DNA of 64,000 nt from Pyrenopolyporus hunteri (taxonomy: Eukaryota > Ascomycota > Sordariomycetes > Xylariales > Hypoxylaceae), in assembly GCA_902806595.1 (NCBI GenBank), contig CADCXC010000005.1:682001-746000 (forward strand), read 5' to 3'. Positions within the stretch are counted from its first letter, which is position 1, and each line of letters starts with the position of its first letter. Below the pieces are notes generated by a model. That model ran no database searches. It was not told where the DNA came from and worked only from the letters and a program-made list of their open reading frames with translations. The translations under genes were made by a program, and so were the position numbers. Below are positions 57,112 through 64,000 of this stretch, in pieces.

Positions 57112-60100
57112 TCATCTCGCGATACCGACACTTTCTCTCCTGCCCATTAACACTTCGAGCTCGACCAGCTCGAAGGCGTACTCGGGCTCGCCCTCTAGTG
57201 TTTCGCGTATTAGTTCCAGAGCCGTTACTGTGGTCGTGGACTCGTTCTCGCCCTCGCCGGTCGTGATCTCGATCTCCATATTCGGGTCGGCACCGTGTTG
57301 GATCATTGCCTTGACGGCCGCAACCCATCTCTCCCGGTTCTCCATCAACCTCGCGCTCGCCGCCGAGTCTAGCAGATGCGTCATGGTCGTGCTTACTCGA
57401 GAGAAGTAGTTCCTCCCCGCCTTCAGCGCCTTCGTCCACACTCTCTCGTCTTCGCGCGCGTTCGCCCCGGCGTCGAACACGATATCTAGCAGACGCGAGT
57501 CTGGCATGTCCTGGTGGAAATCCCAATAATCTCCGCTGATGCTGGCGCAAGCGCTGAAACCGTCGGGCCTGGGGCTGACTACGTGGGCTAATAGCTCCTG
57601 GGCCTTCTTTCTCTTTGCTTCCCCTTCTAACTTGTTCAACTTGACCTGGGTATACCGAACCAGACTAGCCTGGACAGCGAGTGTCAAGAAGTCCTTTCTC
57701 TTGGGCGGTTTCCCGGTGTCCATCGGCTCGTAACTGGCCCAGTGCTTCCGGCAGAGGTGCGGGAGCCTGCTTTCGTACCAGTCAGGGTCCTCGTGGAGGG
57801 GTTTGTGGTTTTTCAGGGCTGTGACCCAGGCCTGTTGGCAGGTTCTGTCGAGCTCGTCCAACATATCGCAGTATTTCGGCAGGTCCGTAACCTTGCTCTC
57901 GGCACTCGCGGCATACCGCAGCGCGTTAGAAATCAGCAGCCAAGCGTCGGGTCGGAATCGCCAGCTGGGCCATGCCAGGATGGGGGGTCGAAGAGCATCA
58001 AAGGCTTTGACGTGCCTTGCGAATCCACTGGCTAGCGAGATATCGAGTTCGAAGTCGCTTATTGGTTTGCAGCCGGGTAATCTTGACCATATATCTCTAC
58101 GGCGTATGAATTCCTTGGCAGTCTGGTGCACAAAGACGACTCGTTGTCCCGTTTCGGTCGAGTTGGCGTGGATTGACCTCCCCTTCTCCGCAACTAAGAG
58201 GCCGGCACAGCAGGTGTGTAATCGTCGTTGCATATCGTCGGACAGGCGCTGGAGAGCGGCGTTGTCGTAGGGGTTCTTGTTATCGTAAGTGATCATCAAC
58301 TCACCCGTTGTAGGGTGTATATAGCCCTCCTCAGCGAGCGCAAGAGTGATCAAGCTGGGCGGCTGTTGCGCCCTGATGACGAGGTTGAAAATCCTGGATG
58401 CGCGTTGCTGGTTTTCGTGGCTCAGATTTTGCAACATACGCATGTATAAACCGTCGAGTCCACCAAGATGCGCCGGTAAAGAATCCAACATGCCCCTTAG
58501 CTCGCGTAGGCTGCAACCGACGAGCATGTCGATAGCTAGCCTTGCCCAGAGTATATCACCGCGACTCTTTTGCGATATCTCCCTACAGAGGCTCTTGCTA
58601 TCAGGTAACCCAGGAGCCTCATTTTCGAGTCGGCCCGCCACGTATTGCGTAATCGAACGTTCCGTATGCTCCTGGAGCCTGACCCGCGGAAACTCGCTAA
58701 ATCCCTCTTCGAATATTGGGAGCTCACGGGACGTGACGATGAACTTGACATTATCTTTGGGAGCCAAACTCTTAATGAGCTTGGTTATCTCGGCTTGCGA
58801 ATCTATAGCCCATTTGCTCTGGCCCCAAGACTCGTCACCTGAATCTTTGTAAGTGATATCAAACCCGCCCGGCTCGTAGTGATCTTTTCGTTCCATAATG
58901 CGGTATTCGTCGAGCCCGTCGATAAAGACGACTAGACGGAGTTCCTGGGACATACGAGCGAAGATCGAGTAGATGGCCTGGTTAAGGTTGCCGACGCTTG
59001 TAAACAGTACCGGGGGTGGCCAAGGAACGTCGAAGAAGCTAGGGAAGGCGACTTTAATGAGGTCCCGCCTCGTCGATAGGATCTGGTATAAGATACCGCG
59101 AAGCAAGCCCTCGCAGGACTTTTGAATTCGGTTACCGCCTTCGAACATGAAGAAGTAGGTGATGTGGAGATCCCCTTCCCTTGCCCAGCTGTCGAGGAGT
59201 TGTTGCTTTACTTCTTCGGATCTACAGAGATATTTCATCAATGTCGACTTGCCAGAACCAGCGTTGCCGCTAATCCACTAGAAAAATAAAAGTTAATACC
59301 AGCTCCGACAAACCATACAGAAAGTAATAGAATATGACAATATTCAGTCGAATCCTGAATCCGTCACGTGAGGTAGGATCGAAAACTACACAACCCCGAG
59401 CTAACACTATAGGGCTATAAGTGATGTTGAAATACTTACTAGGATTGATTCATCAGATCGAAGGAATCTGGGAAGGGGAGATTGAGCGGGATTGAGGATC
59501 CAGTCGCATGTTTCGCCATAGGCCGGTTCTATACGAGATTCACGTTCAGACAAAGTATCAAAATATAAAGCGTTAAGGATTTCTAGATTCTGAAAGTTAG
59601 CAGCCAAGAATTACCAACGCAGAAAAACATCGGGATAACGTACCTTGGTTTCGAGGCTCTCTCTCTGCGGCCTCGGCGGGCGTTGGTCCTGCCGCTGCTT
59701 TGACAAGGTAGGAAACCATTTGCGAATAACTCGGCTCGTCTCTGCTCTTACATCTCGCAAGATCCTGATGGTTCACCATGACGTCGAGTCTCGAAACGTT
59801 GAAGCTCTCGTAACCGGCCGAGTCTTTCGGGACCATCATCTGCGTCATCCCCTGCCCCAGCTCCATTCCATCGAATTCTCTTGCCAGGTCGGCCGAAGCC
59901 GTTGTCGTCGACGGTAATTTTTCCCTCACACAAATAACCCGGATATCTCTGGAAATCATAATAAACGAGCTGTGCAGGGCCTCGAAGGCTTTGTCGCTGT
60001 CCTTAAACGCCCGTAGGAGCTGGGGAGTCGGCGCCACGGGCGACAGGAGTGCGGTTGCGGCGATGCAGTCCCCCAAAGTACGCTTTCCGCTTCGTACGTG

Positions 60101-60670
60101 AGGCGTCCCCAAGAATACGCACCCGATAGTTCGCGGGTATACATTGCCGAGTTCCTGGTGTGCGCCGTAAATTCGGGATACCGCCGCTGCGACTAAGGCC
60201 TCTTTGATGACGAGACCCCCAATACCGTGGCCTACGAAGATGATAGGCCGGTTTGTCCCCGCCCGAACCCGAGAGATGTCAGTTAAGAGACTCTCGGCTT
60301 GCTCAGAAAAGGTGCCGCTGGGACTTAGAGTGCCGACCCATCCCCACGCGATAATACGGACGCCCGGGATATCCTGCCCGAGAAAATCACGCGGAAAGCA
60401 CACACCGCCTTTAGTCCAGCTACCGCAGCGTCCGCCAAACAGGCCGTGGACGAAGACGATATCGAGCCCGTCGTCGCCATTTTTCGTGCTGTCGAAGAGG
60501 ATTAGAGGGCCCCGGCCATCTGGGCGGATTAAAACTTTCTCCCGAGAGTCGAGAGTCGAGCTGCTGGACCTCCCTACGCGATCTAGCCGTAAGCTAGACG
60601 AATTCAAGGGCTCACGCGACCCGCGAGCCGCACGAGTGATTCTAGCTAACGTCTCCTTGATCCTATTCAT
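57112..60670 (-). CDS. NOD-like receptor: SesB-type alpha/beta hydrolase domain plus NACHT ATPase
   Basis: Three exons, 59644-60670, 59440-59582 and 57112-59277, encode 1111 residues. Residues about 65-330 form an alpha/beta-hydrolase domain of the SesB/DUF676 kind (IVFVHGLFGG, IFVGHGIGGLVIKEAL, GCVFLGTPH, VNHQDL), the usual N-terminal effector of many fungal STAND receptors. A linker (LYFDTLSERESRIEPAYGET, then CDWIL) precedes the NACHT domain with P-loop GNAGSGKST (394-402) and Walker B VVFIDGLDEY (about Asp510). The C-terminus is helical and ends with one ankyrin-like unit (VKAMIQHGADPN) rather than a long repeat array. Such proteins act in non-self recognition and regulated cell death. 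The nucleophile elbow reads GHGIGG: Gly149 stands where Ser is expected, while the candidate catalytic His301 remains. Intron 1 must end at TCTAG, past an earlier CAG, to keep frame. Confidence 0.82.
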
Positions 60671-61318
60671 TGTTCGTTAGTATCGTCCCCCTCGCCGAGC
60701 ATGGTCAAGGGAGGTTCGATTTTTTTTTTTTTTTCGTCGGCAGATAGGGCAGATGAAATGGTGAAGTTTGAGCAGGTCGAAACGGCAAGGTAGGACTTTT
60801 AGTTGCATTTTGACTAACATGGAGTCCAGGTTAGACGACAACGATCCGTGCCGGGTCCATCATTTAGCTCCCGGAAGCTTGCCGTTGGAGCCGCGGGACT
60901 AACATGGCAAAGTTGCCAGACTGGGAGTAAACAGGCAAGGCAAAATGGGCCACGCAGGCCTAGGAACACGCACCCAGCTGGGATCCGTGAACCCTGCGGA
61001 GCTGCAAAAAATGATAGCGAACAAAAAAACACACGTTACGATGACCCCTGTTTTCTCCTTCCGGCCCCATTTTCTTTCCCAACATTACCCATTATCTCTT
61101 GGCAACCGGGTGCTCGTGCTGTCTGGATCTTCTTCGCTACCTGGGAAAAAAGTCTGCAAGTCGCGTTTCATCCGCCGTGTAATATTTCATACCTAATGTA
61201 AACACTATTTGATTTTGTGCGTTCCGAGGAAAGGGAGGACTCGAAGATTAGGATTAAGTGGGTAAGGTAGATTGGGTGTCTTGACTCTAAAGTCAAAGCT
61301 TTATATTCGCGTTCTATA
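60671..61318. other. Upstream region of the NLR gene
   Basis: A T-run (60720-60735) lies 50-65 bp upstream of the NLR start. The rest has no credible gene; overlapping frames at 60848-61201 lack any domain. Confidence 0.45.
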
Positions 61319-61790
61319 CACCTCCACCGGTATGGTAATAATTAGCGGCTCCACCGTACCATACTTTAACCCAGCATAATGGCGAAGTATCATTCCATAC
61401 AAATTTGTATAGAAAAGTACAAAAGCGTAATGCAACAAAAAGTAGAATTAAGAGTTTTATTGTCTACCGCCATTATCTCGTACATCACGCATTCTATTAT
61501 ACATAGACAAAGATAAAGAAACTAATAGATCTTCAAGCACCGCTAGCCATGCCCTATAGATAACGTCTTTTAGATCCCGACTTCGAAGGCTTTTTAGATC
61601 GTAATTTAACTCTAGCCAGTCCTTCATCCAAGCCCATACGTTTTCAATAGGATTCAAATCCGGACTATTAGGTGGCCATTGATTATTTGTACTTTTACAT
61701 ATAGAATTAGGTGGCTAGTTACATAGCCCCAATGCTGGGTTAAAGTATGGTACGGTGGAGCCGCTAATTATTACCATACCGGTGGAGGTG
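61319..61790. mobile_element. Tc1/mariner-type deletion derivative with perfect 59-bp TIRs
   Basis: The ends CACCTCCACCGGTATGGTAA and its inverse are identical over 59 bp (61319-61377 against the right end down to 61732). Both are flanked by TA (61317-61318 and 61791-61792). The 472-bp element keeps the 3' end of a transposase gene on the minus strand, with the PDLNPIEN block that carries the last catalytic Asp, so it is an internally deleted copy of a full element. Perfect TIRs and the absence of C-to-T decay point to recent insertion. Confidence 0.92.
61457..61714 (-). pseudogene. C-terminal remnant of a Tc1/mariner DDE transposase
   Basis: The open frame reads NNQWPPNSPDLNPIENVWAW, then MKDWLELNYDLKS, and ends in a stop at 61457. 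SPDLNPIEN is the hallmark around the third catalytic acidic residue of Tc1/mariner transposases. Everything upstream, including the first two catalytic Asp residues and the DNA-binding helices, is missing. The frame is closed by a TAG at 61715-61717 near the deletion junction. Confidence 0.88.
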
Positions 61791-63792
61791 TAAACATATG
61801 TTACCTACGATGTAACATTCAAAGTAGGGCTGAAATTGCGCGTTGCCCCTTTTCCCTGTGTCTTTCTTTTTCAACCTCAACCTCACCCAGTGCCTAGGTA
61901 GATATGTGATATACATAATACGATCCCATAGATATCCAATCAAATGACTACCCAGTATGTGATTATAACTAGGTATTCATACAGCAAGTTCACCTAGACA
62001 CATGAACTAAGTGGGTATATGCTGTATGAGGCGTTCACATTTATCTCTGCCTACTTGACGAGTCACATACCATGATATGTAAAGGAGGTAGGCGAGTAAT
62101 GTACATGTACCAGGGATGCGAAATCCGGATTCGCTTCCGTGATATCGGGTCCGTCCCTGGTAAGGTCCCGAAAATCATCACTACCAGAGCACTAGTAGCC
62201 CCCAGAGCCTTCCATCGAACCCGCTAGGTGTCTCACACGTGCATTGGGGAACCGAGCATAATACCTGCGTACATAGCGTTTCTAATTTCTTCTCCCCGAT
62301 GCCAAGGGGGCGTCGGCTTCAAGTTTCTCGGGAGCGCGCCAGGCGAGGAGGGAGAATATTATAACTGACTGGTAACTTGGTGATGCATACTATTCCTAGA
62401 TACACCTCGGAGATCCGAATGTGATAATAGTTTCGTAGCGAACGCGTACCGACACATCAGGCAAACAGTAGGTAGGTAAGTATGGATTATGCTGCGTATG
62501 TATATTGTCTAGTATAGCGTTGCCGACCACAACCCATGTAAGAACAGTAGCGTAAATTTTGGGATCGACCCCCCTGTTGGAACATTGGCCCCAGTTATTA
62601 TTTAATTTTCACGTCTGGGTCGTCTTCTTGCCGGGTTAAGAGGCCGCTTCGTATGCATACAAGTAATAGTCAGTGCAGCTTACTTTGTGAATTAAGCAAA
62701 CATCCCGCGAAACGACCTACCCAAAGGAGAAGACATATGACACTATGAAACGCCAAGATTGTTCAGTGTACGTGAACTATTTACTATCTCAGTTGTGACC
62801 TGAGTGGCCTCTGAGTTGTAAGTATTATGTATTCCCGCGCCTTATTACCATTATCCGATTAGATAGACTTAGACAAGCCGTAAACTAAAAGTAATTAAAC
62901 CGATCAACGTACGAAAGTTTGAACGCTTCGTCAATTACGTATGTTTTTGTTTTTTCTTGTCTCATAATATATTATGTATGTTACCCATGAATAGGGGACC
63001 ATATACACCATCTTAACCATCTAGCCCGGGGCATCCCTTAACTAGGTAGACACTCTAGCATATTCTTAATTTTCCCCCCGATGGCGGCCGAGCAGACCCC
63101 GCGTCCTAGAGGAAAAATGCCACGTGAACCACATGGAAGTGGATGATCTCGTCATTTGCCATACCCAAGGTGAACGTGGGCTTGGGGAACGCAAGGTCTA
63201 CATAATGTCGGTTCTGTATTACATTGAGTTCTCAGACCCACCGAATGGTTTCCTGCTTGTGGCCAGCTTTACGCTTAATCCTTACAGCACTGTATGTCAT
63301 CACGCTCTTCCTAGTCAATACTTTCACATTAAGAGTTTCGCCCCTCAAGGTCCTGGGCGTCTATGGGATAGGCCCCGTTGAAAGCTGGAGGGATTTATTG
63401 GCTCGAGCAAAAGAGTAGGGGTTCTCCTCGTGGGACTATGTCACAGCGGGATTCTAGCTGGGCTATATATCACCAACCGTGTAGTATTTTAAGAATATCA
63501 TTCAGGAGTTCTACCCCATATTATATCCTGCGGTTACCACGTATGTGGAGTCCAGCTTTGTAAGTCTCTTATGCGGCTTGAATGCCTACAAGGCAGCTAA
63601 TAAGGCCTCCCAGATATTCGAGCCTCAGGAGTTACATACCATCATACCATTTCCAAATGTAACACCACATCATGCTACGGCAACATGTGGCCTTCATTAC
63701 TGGGATTCGCTAATACCCTCTAGCATTGCCATTCTGTTTATCAGATATTCCAGCGTTCCAACAAATAGTCACGTTTTAGATTGGGTTTCCAG
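61791..63792. other. Gene-poor interval right of the NLR
   Basis: Stops are frequent in all frames and I recognise no domain. GTGCCTAGGTAG lies at 61891 and GTAGGTAGG at about 62468. A hairpin is listed separately. Short frames at 63124-63381 and 63545-63907 have no clear features. Confidence 0.45.
61978..62028. repeat. Two-step inverted repeat
   Basis: CATACAGCA and TGCTGTATG enclose a second pair, AGTTCA and TGAACT, over 51 bp. It could fold as a hairpin. Origin unknown; it may be a tiny transposon relic. Confidence 0.55.
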
Positions 63793-64000
63793 GAGGAGGA
63801 GGCTTACATCTATCCCCCGTACCGAAGGATTACTGCTTGTTTCTCAACTCTATGGGAAGATTTTCCGCCACCCCAGACCTTTGAGCAAGTGTCTTTGGAT
63901 ACTCTAATGGCTGCGAACCAACAAGCAGAGCAGATAAATCGTCTCCTGATTCGAGGCCGAACCGCCAAATTAGCAACGAGAAACTCACTTTGCCTTCAGG
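63793..64000 (+). CDS. Possible partial exon running off the window
   Basis: After TTTCCAG at 63786-63792, an acceptor-like sequence, a frame of 69 codons stays open to the window end (EEEAYIYPPYRRITACF, then STLWEDFPPPQTFEQV). An upstream TAG in the same frame limits it on the left. Alternatively translation could start at the ATG at 63909. Amino-acid use is protein-like but I recognise no family, and no matching donor exon is evident upstream. Confidence 0.25.

Noticed and set aside
57035..57550. 171-codon minus-strand frame overlapping the NLR 3' end
   Set aside because: Arg-rich composition typical of a shifted frame of GC-rich coding DNA; the NLR frame is better supported.
15000..60000. 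A biosynthetic or defence gene cluster
   Set aside because: The neighbours are unrelated housekeeping genes; no synthase, transporter-regulator set, CRISPR array or phage-like module is present.

Overview
The window reads as nuclear DNA of a filamentous ascomycete, most likely a Sordariomycete; I cannot fix the genus. The support is intron style (mostly 50-90 bp, GTRNGT donors, CTAAC/CTGAC branch sites, YAG acceptors), the protein set (BUD4, fungal P3A-type ATPase, DBP9, MOT1, SMC3, RIO1, secreted GH20, a SesB-like/NACHT receptor), an AT-rich RIP-like block, and non-coding DNA full of the palindrome TACCTAGGTA. All gene models were built by hand from splice signals; reading frames close exactly in every multi-exon model.

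Layout. 1-1.1 kb: AT-rich block in which nearly every remaining C is in CpG. 1.2-1.7 kb: a broken RCH1-like transporter gene that ends beside that block. 5.2-5.9 kb: a small secreted protein. 6-11 kb: gene-poor, with TACCTAGGTA-type repeats near 9.6-10 kb. 11.0-14.2 kb: Gln-rich protein of unknown function. 15.5-20.2 kb: BUD4/anillin. 21.3-21.9 kb: MITE with TA flanks carrying a tRNA-like segment. 22.3-25.7 kb: plasma-membrane H+-ATPase family gene. 28.3-30.2 kb: DBP9. 32.2-34.0 kb: unknown nuclear-type protein. 34.5 kb: interstitial telomere-like repeat. 35.2-41.3 kb: MOT1. 45.8-49.6 kb: SMC3. 50.1-50.6 kb: long-TIR MITE. 50.7-53.1 kb: GH20 beta-N-acetylhexosaminidase. 54.0-55.8 kb: RIO1 kinase. 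57.1-60.7 kb: SesB-like/NACHT NLR. 61.3-61.8 kb: Tc1/mariner deletion derivative with perfect TIRs. A possible partial exon runs off the right edge.

The genes are mostly unrelated housekeeping genes: ribosome biogenesis (DBP9, RIO1), chromosome and transcription machinery (SMC3, MOT1), septation (BUD4) and membrane energisation (H+-ATPase). They are separated by long, stop-rich, apparently decayed spacers. I see no metabolic cluster. The accessory parts are the left 11 kb, 41.3-45.8 kb and 57-64 kb. The most notable signals are the CpG-sparing mutation block, the NLR whose hydrolase nucleophile position is Gly rather than Ser, and three distinct non-autonomous DNA transposons of apparently different ages.
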